Of a stretch of DNA of 64,000 bases, positions 8,718 to 17,139 are shown one piece after another; position 1 is the first letter of the stretch; the number at the start of each line of letters is the position of its first letter. The stretch lies in assembly GCF_036059255.1 (NCBI RefSeq), contig NZ_CP107947.1, forward strand, positions 3,038,001 through 3,102,000. Direction: 5' to 3'. The stretch comes from Micromonospora sp. NBC_00389 (lineage in GTDB: Bacteria; Actinomycetota; Actinomycetes; Mycobacteriales; Micromonosporaceae). The position numbers and the translations under genes were made by a program. The notes below the pieces were generated by a model, which made no database searches, had not been told where the DNA came from, and worked only from the letters and a program-made list of their open reading frames with translations.

Positions 8718-9689
8718 TCAGCCCAGCGGCAGGCTCCGGGCCGCGCCGAGGCTCGTGTAGAAGCAGCCCGTGGTGGGCAGGCTCGTCGCCGCCGGCGGGG
8801 TCACCCCGTCGTAGAGCGCCAGCAGGAAGTTCTGCGGGCACCGCCGGGTGCTGCCGGTGCGGATACCGAAGTGCAGGTGCGGCCCGGTGGAGTTGCCGGT
8901 GTTGCCGGTGAGGCCGAGCTGCTGGCCGGGCGCGACCGACGCGCCGTTGCTCACCGACCACGCCGAGAAGTGGCAGTAGGTGTAGACCGCTCCGTCGGTG
9001 CCGGTGAGGTTGACGCCCTGGCCGCAGGAGCTGTCGTTGATGATGGTCACGGTGCCGGCCCGCACGGCGTACGCCCGGGTGCCGGTGCCGACGGGAAGGT
9101 CGATGGCGGGGTAGTCGTGGTGCGGGTCGTCGTACTCGGAGCGCGGCAGCGCGCTCTTCGTCAGCGGCAAGGACAAGCCGGAGCCGCCGGTTGTGGAGGT
9201 GATCCGGACGGCGTCCGCGACGACGTAGCCGGTGCCGGTGCTCCAGCGGCTCACCCCGACCACGGGGTGGTCGCCGGCGGCCAGCGTGAAGGTGCCGAGG
9301 CTGACCCAACGGCCTCCGTTGGAGCGCTGGTCCACGACCACGGTCTGGTTGCCGCCGGTGGTCGCCACGATGAACGGGGTGGCGCTGTTGTATCCGGCGT
9401 CCGCCGGGTACCACACCTCGACGAGGTGGGCGCCGGCAGTCGGGATCGAGGCGGAGAACCAGGCGGCGTCGCTGCCGCCGGTGTAGGGCGTCGCGAACCG
9501 GTAGTCGGCTCCGTACTTCTGGCCGGACCAGGACGAGGTGCCCCAGTTGGCGCTGGCAGTGAAGCGTCCGGCGGTCGCGTTGTCCACGGTGGTGGTCGCC
9601 GCGGACGCGGATCCCACCGGCCCGAGCAGCACCATGGCGGCCGCTGTCACCCCGGTGATCAGAGCGCGCGCGGCGGTGGCGATTTTCAC
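8718..9689 (-). CDS. Secreted M23-family metallopeptidase with golvesin-like N-terminal domain
   Basis: 323 residues from GTG 9689, with GGAGAAACC upstream. A Sec signal peptide ends near PVGSASA (about residue 30). Residues 35-165 resemble the golvesin C-terminal-like beta domain (STPIPTAGAHLVEVWYP-like strand, VADAVRI end). The C-terminal half is a LytM/M23 zinc endopeptidase: HHDYPAID supplies the H and D ligands and GPHLHFGI the HxH motif. It probably cleaves peptidoglycan cross-bridges or proteins outside the cell. Four cysteines in the catalytic half suggest disulfides. It is monocistronic. Confidence 0.85.
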   Translation of the reverse strand: MKIATAARALITGVTAAAMVLLGPVGSASAATTTVDNATAGRFTASANWGTSSWSGQKYGADYRFATPYTGGSDAAWFSASIPTAGAHLVEVWYPADAGYNSATPFIVATTGGNQTVVVDQRSNGGRWVSLGTFTLAAGDHPVVGVSRWSTGTGYVVADAVRITSTTGGSGLSLPLTKSALPRSEYDDPHHDYPAIDLPVGTGTRAYAVRAGTVTIINDSSCGQGVNLTGTDGAVYTYCHFSAWSVSNGASVAPGQQLGLTGNTGNSTGPHLHFGIRTGSTRRCPQNFLLALYDGVTPPAATSLPTTGCFYTSLGAARSLPLG

Positions 9690-9950
9690 GAGGTTTCTCC
9701 GAGGGTCGAAGGGGCACGAAGGTCGGTTGGGCGAAGATATTCAACCAACAACCATCGATGATTGAAAGAGACCTTCATGAATCTCCCGGTGGCGGTCCCT
9801 GCGGCGGTGCGTGGCGCACGTCTTCCCGATCCGGCGGGGACGGGGACTGTGTCGAGGTGGCGGGGTTCGGTGACGCGGCGGGAAGCCTCGACCGCCCGTT
9901 GTGACGATCCTCCGGTGCCCCGCCCCATGCGGGCGCCGGAGATCGGGGCG

Positions 9951-10454
9951 TCAAACGGCCGGGAAACCGAGTTGCTCGGCGGACGCTTCGCCGGCCCGCC
10001 AAGCGAACGGGTCATAGCCTCGCCCCCGAGCGATCTCGACGTTGAGAGCGAACAGTCGTCGGCCGATCTCGTCCTTGTCCTGGGCGATCGCCGTGGGCCA
10101 TCCGTAACAGGCGGCCACCGCTTCGTCCAGCTCTCTGTGCAGCTTCCTGAGGTCGGCGTAGGCGCCCTCGTCCACGAGGTCGTAGAGCCTGTTCAGCCCG
10201 AACTGCTGCTCGGCGCAGATCTCCTGCCGGCGGGCGATCACCCGCCGACCTGCCTCCGCCACCCGCGCCCGCTGGTCGTCCGTGACGGGGGAAGGCCACG
10301 GGAACGTCAGGAATGTGGAGGTCGGGGCATAGCGTAGATCGTCTTTGACAGTCGAGGACTGAAACCACGCCCAGGCGCCGTGACTCGTCGGTCGACGCGA
10401 AGCGGTTGAGGCATCCGCGGTAATGGCTATGTCGTAGGTGTCAGGAGGGGCCAT
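9951..10454 (-). pseudogene. C-terminal remnant of an MmeI-like (type IIG/IIL) DNA methyltransferase
   Basis: Reading from about 10454 to the stop at 9951 gives HGAWAWFQSST, DDLRYAPTSTFLTFPWP, then LHRELDEAVAACYGWP and GRRLFALNVEIARGRGYDPF. These are the end of the target-recognition region and C-terminal helices of large MmeI/PglX-like adenine methyltransferases, normally about 900 residues or more. The catalytic NPPY and SAM motifs are missing, and upstream the frame runs antisense-like through the NicO gene. So this is a fragment of about 165 codons left by a rearrangement whose breakpoint lies at the NicO stop. An ATG at 10454 could still allow expression, but activity is impossible. Confidence 0.7.
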
Positions 10455-11998
10455 ACCGCTCGCAGGGTGAGGACGGCGCCGACGACGAGGACGAGGGTGG
10501 CGGTGAGGATTGGGGTGGCGGTGGCGAGTCGGCCGGTCCAGCTCCCTGGCCGCGGGGAAATTCCGCGATGCAGTCGTTGGTGTAGTCCGACGAGTAGGAG
10601 CCCGGCGAGGGTCAGGGTGGCGGCCATGCCGAGGCCGTAGGCGAGGACCAGGAGAACGCCGAACCATGTTCGGCCCAGCGCGACTGCGCCGAGCAGGACG
10701 ATGAGCGCGGAGGGGCTGGGCACGATGCCGCCGGCGATGCCCATGCCGAGTAGGCCGGCCCTGCCGCGGGCATGGTGATGGTGGTGGTGCCCACGGTGAT
10801 GCTCATGTCCGTGATCGTGGTCGTGGCGGTGGCTGTCACCGTGATGGTGACCCGATGCCGTGACGTCGGACTCGGCGGTGACGTGGGCGCCGGGTGCCGA
10901 TCCCGCGAGGACAAGTGTTTGCGGCTGTGGCAGCTGGTGCTTCCTCCGGGCAGGGAGCGCTGACCGGAGCAGGCTGGCGCCGATGCCGGCGATGAGCAGG
11001 CCGCTGACTACACCGAGCCAGCCGAGGAGGGTTTCACCGGCCAGGGTCGACGCGGTGGTGAGCAGCAGTCCTGCGGTCAGGACGCCGGCGGTGTGGGTGG
11101 CTGTGACGGTGGCGCCGACAGTGAAGGCGTCGCGGTAGGTGCCGCGCCGGCCGGCGATGTAGGCGGCCATGACCGTCTTGCCGTGCCCGGGCAGCATCGC
11201 GTGGGCGCCGCCGAGCAGCAGGGCCAGGAGGATCGCCAGTACGCCGGCCAGCGGCGTGAGTCGGTCCGCGCCGGCGATCGTGTTGAGTCGGTCACCGAGG
11301 GCGGTCATCGATCGGGCGATCGGGCCGGCGGCGGCGATCGCGGACTGACGTTCGCCGCTGGATGTGGTGCCTGCGCCCAGGGCCTGGATCCGCGCTGAGC
11401 GGTGGTTGAGCGGTGAGGACAGCAGGTCGTTGGGGTAGGTGCGCAGCTCGTCGGAGATGCTCGTGCTCGGCAACGGCGAGTCGCGCAGTCCGGTGCCGTG
11501 TCCGACGGCGGTGGCCTCGTGCCAGCCGACGCGGTCGGTGCGGAAGGTGTCTTCGAAGCTGATCGTGGTGGCCCGCCGCAGGTCGACGCTGGCGGTGAGG
11601 TGACACTCGGTGCGACCGGTGACCAGGTTCGCCGCCCCGGAGTGGTAGGTGAGGTTGCTGGCAAGAACTGTCCACGTCAGGGTGTGGCCGGCTACCTCGG
11701 CGTGTAGGGCGCCTGCCATCGCCGCGCAGGTGGTGGCAGCGTGGGCTGCCGCCTCGGCGGGCTCGATGGTGCCGTTGCCGTCCCGGTCGACGGCGGGTTT
11801 CTGCTGCAGGGTGGGCAGCTCCGCTTCGTCGAGGACGGCCAGGTCCTCGATCCGGTCGGGATGCAGCTGCAGGCCGTGATAGTGGTTGACGGAGAAATTT
11901 CCCAGCGGGTGGGCGATGGCCGGACTCGTCGGTGCCAGAGCGCACCCGACCGCGATGAAGGTCACCGCTACCGCGGCGCCGGCCTGTCGCCGCCTCAT
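10427..11998 (-). CDS. NicO/RcnA-type nickel-cobalt transporter with His-rich loop and EF-hand
   Basis: 523 residues. A signal-like N-terminus ends near PAIAHPLGNFSVNHY. Residues 71-82 (DRDGNGTIEPAE) are a textbook EF-hand loop in the exported domain. From about residue 250 it is a NicO permease: LGGAHAMLPGHGKTVMAAYI carries the metal-binding HxxxPGHGK motif. A cytoplasmic loop holds about 17 histidines in 26 residues, followed by GIAGGIVPSPSALIVLLG. It should move Ni or Co across the membrane. It starts in a 4-bp overlap with the TPR gene, so the two are translationally coupled. Its 3' end abuts the methyltransferase remnant. Confidence 0.85.
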   Translation of the reverse strand: MRRRQAGAAVAVTFIAVGCALAPTSPAIAHPLGNFSVNHYHGLQLHPDRIEDLAVLDEAELPTLQQKPAVDRDGNGTIEPAEAAAHAATTCAAMAGALHAEVAGHTLTWTVLASNLTYHSGAANLVTGRTECHLTASVDLRRATTISFEDTFRTDRVGWHEATAVGHGTGLRDSPLPSTSISDELRTYPNDLLSSPLNHRSARIQALGAGTTSSGERQSAIAAAGPIARSMTALGDRLNTIAGADRLTPLAGVLAILLALLLGGAHAMLPGHGKTVMAAYIAGRRGTYRDAFTVGATVTATHTAGVLTAGLLLTTASTLAGETLLGWLGVVSGLLIAGIGASLLRSALPARRKHQLPQPQTLVLAGSAPGAHVTAESDVTASGHHHGDSHRHDHDHGHEHHRGHHHHHHARGRAGLLGMGIAGGIVPSPSALIVLLGAVALGRTWFGVLLVLAYGLGMAATLTLAGLLLVGLHQRLHRGISPRPGSWTGRLATATPILTATLVLVVGAVLTLRAVWPLLTPTT

Positions 11999-13356
11999 CC
12001 GCCGCCGCCGAGACTGTCGAGCAGGCGTCGCGCGATCGGCGCTTGAACGACGTCAAAGTGCGGGTTGATCGTCATCGCGAGGCTGAGATCTTCGCGAGCG
12101 TGGTCCCGGTCGCCGAGGGCGTGGCGGATCACGCCGCGGTGGTAGTAGAAGGTGGCGTTTCGCCAGCCGAGGCGGGTGGCCTGCAGGGAGTAGTCCAGAG
12201 CCTCGGCGTCACGTCCGTTGCGGTGCAGCGCCCATGCCAGGGCGTCAGCGGTCAGGACGGTGCGACGGGCGGACCATTCCGCCTGTGCCTCGGTCAATGC
12301 TTCGGCGGCCTGGTCGTGGTCGGCGAGGTAGGTCGCCGCGGTGAGGTGGTCGGAGATGCCGTTGGCGGCGGACAGCTGTCGGGCTGCGGCGACCAGGTCG
12401 TACTGCTGGCGCGCCTGGTCGGCCTTGCCGGCGACGGTGAGGAGGTCACCGTATTCGATCAGCAGCTCGGGCAGCGGGAGTGCCTGCACGGCGCGGGCGT
12501 AGTCGGCGAGGGCGTCGTCGCTCTGGCCGAGCGCGGCGCGCGCCTTACCGCGTCCGGCGTAAAGCTGCTGGTAGGTGGGATCGGCGGTGAGGCCGGCGTC
12601 GTATTCCCGCAGGGCTGCCTGCGGGTCGCCGTTGTGGAACGCCAACTCGCCGAGGTAGTAGCGGCAGAAGGCCCGGTCGGCGGGGCTGCTGGCCTGGGCC
12701 AGGGCACGGTTGAGCGCGTCGCGGGCTGCCGCGACCTGCCCGCGCTGTTCGAAGTCGTAGGAGGCGCGGGTGAACGCCGCCACCCCTGGTTCGACGTCCA
12801 GCATGCGCTGCAGCTGGATACGCGCGCCGTCGTAGTCGCCGAGTTGGGTGAGCGCGTCGACCAGCACGCCGTGGACGTTGCCGGAGTGGGGGTTGAGGGC
12901 CTCGGCGCGGCGTCCCCAGTCACGTGCGGCGCTGAAGTCGTGGCGGGCGTTGGCCAGCGCCGCCGTGCCGACCATCGCCTTCCAGTTCGTGGCGCTCTCC
13001 AGTTCCAGCGAGCGCTGCAACGCGCCGTCGGCCTTCGGGTAGTACGACGGGTCACCGGTGATCCGGCCCTGTTGCACGTATGCCGAGCCGAGCTCGGCCC
13101 ACGTCGACCAGTCCTTCGGCACATCGACGAGCCGCCGCTGGGCTTTCGCGATGGTGGATCGCAGGGCGTCGGCACCCGCCTGCGGCCCGGTCCGCGCGGG
13201 CGGGCCGACCAGGCCCGGGGAACGTTGTTGTTCCTGCAGCTGCCCCGTGACGATCGGGGTGCCTACCAGCAGCACGACGCCGGCCAGCAGCAACACGACG
13301 GGCAGCCGGGTGAGCCCCCGGCACACGACGGACAGCCGACGCCGGGTGCCGCTCAT
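11995..13356 (-). CDS. Membrane-anchored tetratricopeptide-repeat protein
   Basis: 453 residues. One transmembrane segment lies near the start (LPVVLLLAGVVLLVGTPIV, residues about 18-36), and the rest is predicted outside. Repeats of the TPR pattern are visible: WAELGSAYVQQGR, YYLGELAFHNGDPQAALREY, LYAGRGKARAALGQSDDAL, YYHRGVIRHALGDRDHA, about eight in all. It lies between sortase and NicO with 4-bp overlaps on both sides, so it likely scaffolds an envelope complex connected to metal uptake. No catalytic motif is seen. Confidence 0.8.
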   Translation of the reverse strand: MSGTRRRLSVVCRGLTRLPVVLLLAGVVLLVGTPIVTGQLQEQQRSPGLVGPPARTGPQAGADALRSTIAKAQRRLVDVPKDWSTWAELGSAYVQQGRITGDPSYYPKADGALQRSLELESATNWKAMVGTAALANARHDFSAARDWGRRAEALNPHSGNVHGVLVDALTQLGDYDGARIQLQRMLDVEPGVAAFTRASYDFEQRGQVAAARDALNRALAQASSPADRAFCRYYLGELAFHNGDPQAALREYDAGLTADPTYQQLYAGRGKARAALGQSDDALADYARAVQALPLPELLIEYGDLLTVAGKADQARQQYDLVAAARQLSAANGISDHLTAATYLADHDQAAEALTEAQAEWSARRTVLTADALAWALHRNGRDAEALDYSLQATRLGWRNATFYYHRGVIRHALGDRDHAREDLSLAMTINPHFDVVQAPIARRLLDSLGGGG

Positions 13357-13745
13357 GAGCCACCGCCGACAAGAGTGGCGTACGCGACGAGGTTGTCCCG
13401 ATAGCTGCCCGCCCGCCGGTCGAACGTGCCGGTGCAGGTGATCAGCCGCAATTCCGCCCGCTCACTGGGGGCGTAGACCGCGCCAGCGGGAAACCTGTCC
13501 TTCGGATACTCGTCGAGCCGATAAATCCGGAAACTCATAACCGACCCGGCGATGTCGCGGACCTGAACCTCACTACCCACCACCAGGTCCCGCAACCGGT
13601 AGAAGACCCCTGGGCCGGTGTGGGAGTCCACGTGACCCACGATCACCGCCGGTGGACCTCCTGGCTCCCCCGGCATCGGGCCGCCCGCATACCAACCGGC
13701 CACCTGATAGTCGCTGGGGGCGGGCAGTGAGTTGCCCTGTGTCAA
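13353..13745 (-). pseudogene. Class F sortase, N-terminus removed by IS110 insertion
   Basis: The remaining 130 residues contain VAGWYAGGPMPGEPG, VIVGHVDSHTGPGVFYRL (catalytic His in GHVDS), and LRLITCTGTFDRRAGSYRDN (catalytic Cys in LITCTG and Arg in FDRR), which are the class F sortase active-site blocks. A full protein would have about 200 residues with an N-terminal membrane anchor. That part is missing: the frame enters the IS110 element a few codons before TTG 13745. The stop overlaps the TPR start (TCAT). The active residues survive, but a soluble stub with no anchor is unlikely to work. Confidence 0.8.
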
Positions 13746-13753
13746 CCCCTGGG

Positions 13754-14995
13754 TCAGGCGGCTGTTGGTTGGTTTTGGTTGAGGAGGGTTTGGAGGGTGC
13801 CGTGGGTGGCTGGGTTGTAGGGGACGTTGTCCTGCCAGCAGCGCCAGATGATGTGTGCCCAGGCGCGGGCGAGGATGCGGACGGCGTGGGGGTGGTCGCA
13901 GCCGCGGGCGGTTGCTTTTGCGTATAGATCGGCGGCCCAGGGGTTGGCGCGGCGGGAGTCGCCGGCGAAATCGCAGAGGGCGTCGCGCAGTTGTTTGTCG
14001 GCGCCCCAGCGGAACATGACGGTCTTGACCTTGCCCGATTGTCGGGTCGAGGGGGCGACCCCGGCGAGGCAGGTCAGCGATTCGCGGGTGGGGAACCGTC
14101 CGCGGGCGTCGCCGATTTCGGCGAGCAGCCGGGCGGCCCGGACGCTGCCGGAGCGGGGCAGGGACGTGAAGATCGGCGCGTCGGGATGCGCGTCCAGTTG
14201 TTCGCCGATGCTGGCGGCCAGGATCTGGATCTGGGCTGTCAGGGTTCGCAGGACGGCGACCAGCGCGGTGGTGGTGCCCGCGTGGATGCCGGCGGGCTCG
14301 CCGGTGACGCCGCGGGGTGCGGCAAGCAGCCGGGCGTGCAGCACGGCCGGGTCAACGCCTCCGCTGTATGAGACGGAGCGCAGCCAGACGGCGAGGCGTT
14401 TGGGCGAGAGCCAGTCCGCGGCCTGCTGGGTGGTGAACCGGCCCAGGAAGGTCAGAGTGATCGGCGAGTCGATGTCGGCGAACAGCGTTGCGGCGGCGGG
14501 GAACACGATCTGCAGGTGTGCCCGCAGCTGGTTGGCTGCGGCGACCCGGTGGGTGACGAGGTCTCGGCGGGCGCGGACGCTGCCGCGCAGCGCGGTGGTC
14601 TGCTCGCTGTCGACAACCATGGGTCGCAGCCGGCGGACGTCGGTGCGGACCACGTCGGCCAGGACGTAGGCGTCGAATCGGTCGTCCTTGTTCCCGGCCG
14701 ATCCGTACCGGCTGCGCAGGTTCTTCACCTGACCGGGCGGGATCACGTACACGGTCAGTCCGGCCCGCATCAGGGTCTGGACCACCGGTCCGTCGCCGCG
14801 TTCGATGCCGACCTGCTCGACACCGGCGCGCAGCAGCCGGGCGGCCATCCGCTTCAACCCGGCCGCGTCGTGCGGCACGGTGAACCGGTCCAGGACCTCC
14901 CCTTGATCGCCGAGCACGCAGACGGCGTGGTCGTCCTTGGCCCAGTCCACCCCCGCCGTGACGCGCATGGCAGTGGGGTTGGGGTTGATACTCAC
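13754..14995 (-). CDS. IS110-family DEDD transposase/recombinase
   Basis: 413 residues. The N-terminal RuvC-like domain shows GVDWAKDDHAV (D17), GIERGDG (E65) and NKDDRFDAYVLAD (D105, D108), a full DEDD set. The C-terminal Transposase_20 domain has SLPRSGSVRAARLLAEIGD and LAGVAPSTRQSGK, with the serine expected in the active site. Length is normal and there are no frameshifts, so it is probably active. IS110 recombinases are guided by a bridge RNA encoded in the element. Confidence 0.92.
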   Translation of the reverse strand: MSINPNPTAMRVTAGVDWAKDDHAVCVLGDQGEVLDRFTVPHDAAGLKRMAARLLRAGVEQVGIERGDGPVVQTLMRAGLTVYVIPPGQVKNLRSRYGSAGNKDDRFDAYVLADVVRTDVRRLRPMVVDSEQTTALRGSVRARRDLVTHRVAAANQLRAHLQIVFPAAATLFADIDSPITLTFLGRFTTQQAADWLSPKRLAVWLRSVSYSGGVDPAVLHARLLAAPRGVTGEPAGIHAGTTTALVAVLRTLTAQIQILAASIGEQLDAHPDAPIFTSLPRSGSVRAARLLAEIGDARGRFPTRESLTCLAGVAPSTRQSGKVKTVMFRWGADKQLRDALCDFAGDSRRANPWAADLYAKATARGCDHPHAVRILARAWAHIIWRCWQDNVPYNPATHGTLQTLLNQNQPTAA

Positions 14996-15195
14996 AGTTG
15001 TCTCCTCGCTGTTGCATCAGTGGGAAGACACCCGGTGGTCCCGGGACACCGCAGCCGGTCGCTCACTGATCGGCGCTCATTGGCGCATAGCCCTGTAGCC
15101 AGTCGGGGTGTCCTGGGCCGCCGGGCCTCGCAGAACTCAAGCTGGACCTCGAAGGTCGAGCAGTGATGGCGATGGCACGGCGGGGACCAGGGGTG
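14996..15195 (-). ncRNA. Candidate IS110 bridge-RNA region
   Basis: About 200 bp upstream of the transposase hold no supported gene. Read on the minus strand, the region has several possible stems, for example GTCCCGGGACCACCGGGTGTC and the GAGCGCCGATCAGTGAGCG stretch. In IS110-group elements the bridge RNA, with its target- and donor-binding loops, comes from this place. The assignment is by position and family knowledge. Loops and core dinucleotide were not resolved. Confidence 0.4.
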
Positions 15196-15262
15196 CACCC
15201 GAACCCTCCCACTCAGCGATCAAACGGGCGACTCGGATACAGGGATGCTGCACCAGTGAGCG

Positions 15263-15391
15263 GTGAAGTCATCGACCCGCTCTCGCCCGTGGTTGCCTCC
15301 GACGTCGGCGTTCGCCGGGTTCCTGTTCCCGACCGAGGTGATCGTGGTCGCGGTCCGCTGGTACCTGCGCCTCAACCTCTCGGATCGCGAC
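15263..15391 (+). pseudogene. IS6-family transposase N-terminal remnant
   Basis: The plus-strand frame from GTG 15263 reads ... AFAGFLFPTEVIVVAVRWYLRLNLSDRD, the N-terminal motif of IS6-family DDE transposases (FPPEVI-x4-RWYLR-x-LSYRD). After LSDRD the similarity stops abruptly at about 15391, so the HTH end and the whole DDE core are gone. It is a dead fragment between the IS110 element and the unrecognised gene. Confidence 0.75.
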
Positions 15392-16565
15392 GGCGCGGCC
15401 AATGGCCGGCGGGCGGAGTGGCACGGCGGATCCGGTCGGCCGTCATCTGCCACGCCTGCGCCTCGTCGACCAGGCAGCCGGCGAGCAGCTCGCGGCCCCG
15501 GGCGAGGACCGCGAGGGCGTCGGGGTGGCCCGGCAGCCACTGCTCGGCGTCCCCGACGGTCAACTCGGCCCGCCGGCCGGGCAGCGGCGTCGCCCCGGGT
15601 GGCAGGCCGCCGAGCCGGTCGAGGTGCCCGGCGGAGAGGATCTGGTACCACATGGCGTCGGGGATGAGCGCGTCGGCGAGCATCTCCACCCCGGGCCGCC
15701 GGGTCACCGGCATTCCGTCGCTCGGGAGCCACTGCGACCACTGTGGCGTGGTCACCCGACGGCTGTCCGGCTCGGCGTCCACTCCGGCCCAGGCCAGCAG
15801 TCCGCTGTGTGCGTGCAGCTTGTCGCGCAGCCGGTGCATCGACCCGGCCAGGTCGTCAGCGTCGGTAGGGTCGGCGCGCGGCGGCGCGACGGTGAACGCC
15901 GCCGCGGGTAGCACGTCGTGGTAGCCGCCGACGGTCGCGGCCACCAGCCGGTTGGTGAGGTCGCCGGCGAGCAGGGTCACCGTGATGGCTGTGGGCAGGG
16001 TGGACAGTACGGCGGCGGTGGCCGAGCCGGCCGCCTCGGCGGTGAGCGGAATCCGCACGCCGAGCACGACCGCGCTCAGCTCGTCCGCGGGTCCGCGCTC
16101 GGCGTGCAACCAGTCGAGCGCCACGTTCAGCAGGGGCGGGGGCAGTTGGCACGAGGCGTCGCCGAACGGCGCGCCGAGTGGCCCGCGCAGGTAGGCCCGG
16201 GCGGACACGCCGAACTCCTCGATGTCGTGGCTCGGGCCGCGCCTGGCCACCGAGACCAGAGCGTCGCGCACACCGGCATCGCGCAGTTGCCGGGCCAGCA
16301 GCTCCGGTATGGCGAGGACATGCTCGGCGGGGAGCGGGCCGAAGTCGATCACGAGGAGCTGCGCGCCGGGCAAGGCGATCGGTGACGAGACGACGGCCGG
16401 GCCCACCGGCTCCCCGCCGGCTCCCGTCGCTTCGAGCCGGAGCAGAGCCTGCCGGAGTGCGGCCACCGCCACGGGCACACCGGCGTCGTCCGAGCGGACT
16501 TCGATCGTCAGGCAGTGCTGCTCGCGCAGAGTTTCATCGATATCGAGCACTACGACGACGGCCAT
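15372..16565 (-). CDS. Unrecognised protein; 3' end runs into an IS6 remnant
   Basis: 397 residues from ATG 16565 (MAVVVVLDIDETLREQHCL), which has GGGGGGAC upstream; an earlier start at 16589 is weaker. No signal peptide or clear membrane helix. It is alanine/leucine/proline rich, with a mixed alpha/beta look and no motif I recognise. Its last few codons (about RRRDPRG) lie antisense to the IS6 remnant, so the natural C-terminus may have been replaced. The gap upstream is relatively AT-rich. Function unknown. Confidence 0.6.
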   Translation of the reverse strand: MAVVVVLDIDETLREQHCLTIEVRSDDAGVPVAVAALRQALLRLEATGAGGEPVGPAVVSSPIALPGAQLLVIDFGPLPAEHVLAIPELLARQLRDAGVRDALVSVARRGPSHDIEEFGVSARAYLRGPLGAPFGDASCQLPPPLLNVALDWLHAERGPADELSAVVLGVRIPLTAEAAGSATAAVLSTLPTAITVTLLAGDLTNRLVAATVGGYHDVLPAAAFTVAPPRADPTDADDLAGSMHRLRDKLHAHSGLLAWAGVDAEPDSRRVTTPQWSQWLPSDGMPVTRRPGVEMLADALIPDAMWYQILSAGHLDRLGGLPPGATPLPGRRAELTVGDAEQWLPGHPDALAVLARGRELLAGCLVDEAQAWQMTADRIRRATPPAGHWPRRRDPRG

Positions 16566-17139
16566 GGTGTCCCCCCAATAGTGGCGCATCCGCTCTGGGC
16601 GGCAGTCCTATTTTCGATTTCCGCTTCGTGCGTCGATCGTGGATGGGGAAAGAATTGATTGACCTTCCTCTATTGACAAGGGAAGGGGCGCGTCGGGGAG
16701 CATATTGCCGTCGCCCATTCTCCGGCGACCCTGCCAGGTGCGCTAAGCGCCGAACTGGCCGGTACATGTCATTAGTTCGAATGCGCGAAGCATGAAATAG
16801 GGCGGCCCAGATTCCACGATGTAACGCAATCGAAGGGGCCGGCGCTATTACGAATCCCAACGACTATCGCCGCACTTTTCCCAACCCTTCGGTAACGGCC
16901 GAGGCCCGTGATCGCCGTACGGGGTGCCGGCTGTCTCGGTAACGTCACCCGCAGCCGGGCGGCGGCGCGCCGGTCCGGTGCGAGGGGGTGAGCGTCGTGG
17001 CCGGCTCGGGCGGATCCCGGGGCGTGGTGGTCGGCGGCGCCATCGGCATCACCAGCACCAAGGCGGTCGCCGCGGTGGACCAGCCGGCCAATGATGCCTT
17101 TGCCTGTCCAGGGTCGGTCACTCATTAAGATCGCCCGCC
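16566..17139. other. 574-bp gap, partly AT-rich, no supported gene
   Basis: Bases about 16600-16870 are clearly richer in A and T than the surroundings and include TTGACA at 16673. A 46-codon frame from GTG 16988 to the stop at 17126 (… GGAIGITSTKAVAAVDQP …) resembles coding sequence but matches nothing I know; it may be a decayed gene end. Confidence 0.5.

Larger units (their letters stand above)
13747..15200 (-). mobile_element. IS110-family insertion element (approximate limits)
   Basis: Contains one DEDD transposase on the minus strand and about 200 bp of non-coding sequence upstream of it. One edge is fixed by the sortase reading frame, near 13746-13753. The other edge is not visible because the expected sortase N-terminus is absent on that side; it is placed loosely near 15200. 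A short imperfect inverted match (CAACCCCTGGGTC at 13743 on plus; CACCCCTGGTCCC near 15196 on minus) may mark the ends but could be chance. Confidence 0.65.

Noticed and set aside
9762..10337. 191-codon plus-strand open frame
   Set aside because: It lies antisense to the methyltransferase remnant, which has recognisable family motifs; the plus frame has none.
14992..15198. 68-codon minus-strand frame upstream of the IS110 transposase
   Set aside because: Position and stems fit the element's non-coding bridge-RNA region; sequence matches neither the missing sortase N-terminus nor another protein.
16988..17126. 46-codon frame ending 14 bp before the GNAT start
   Set aside because: Looks weakly coding but has no ribosome site or known motif; noted only in the gap entry.
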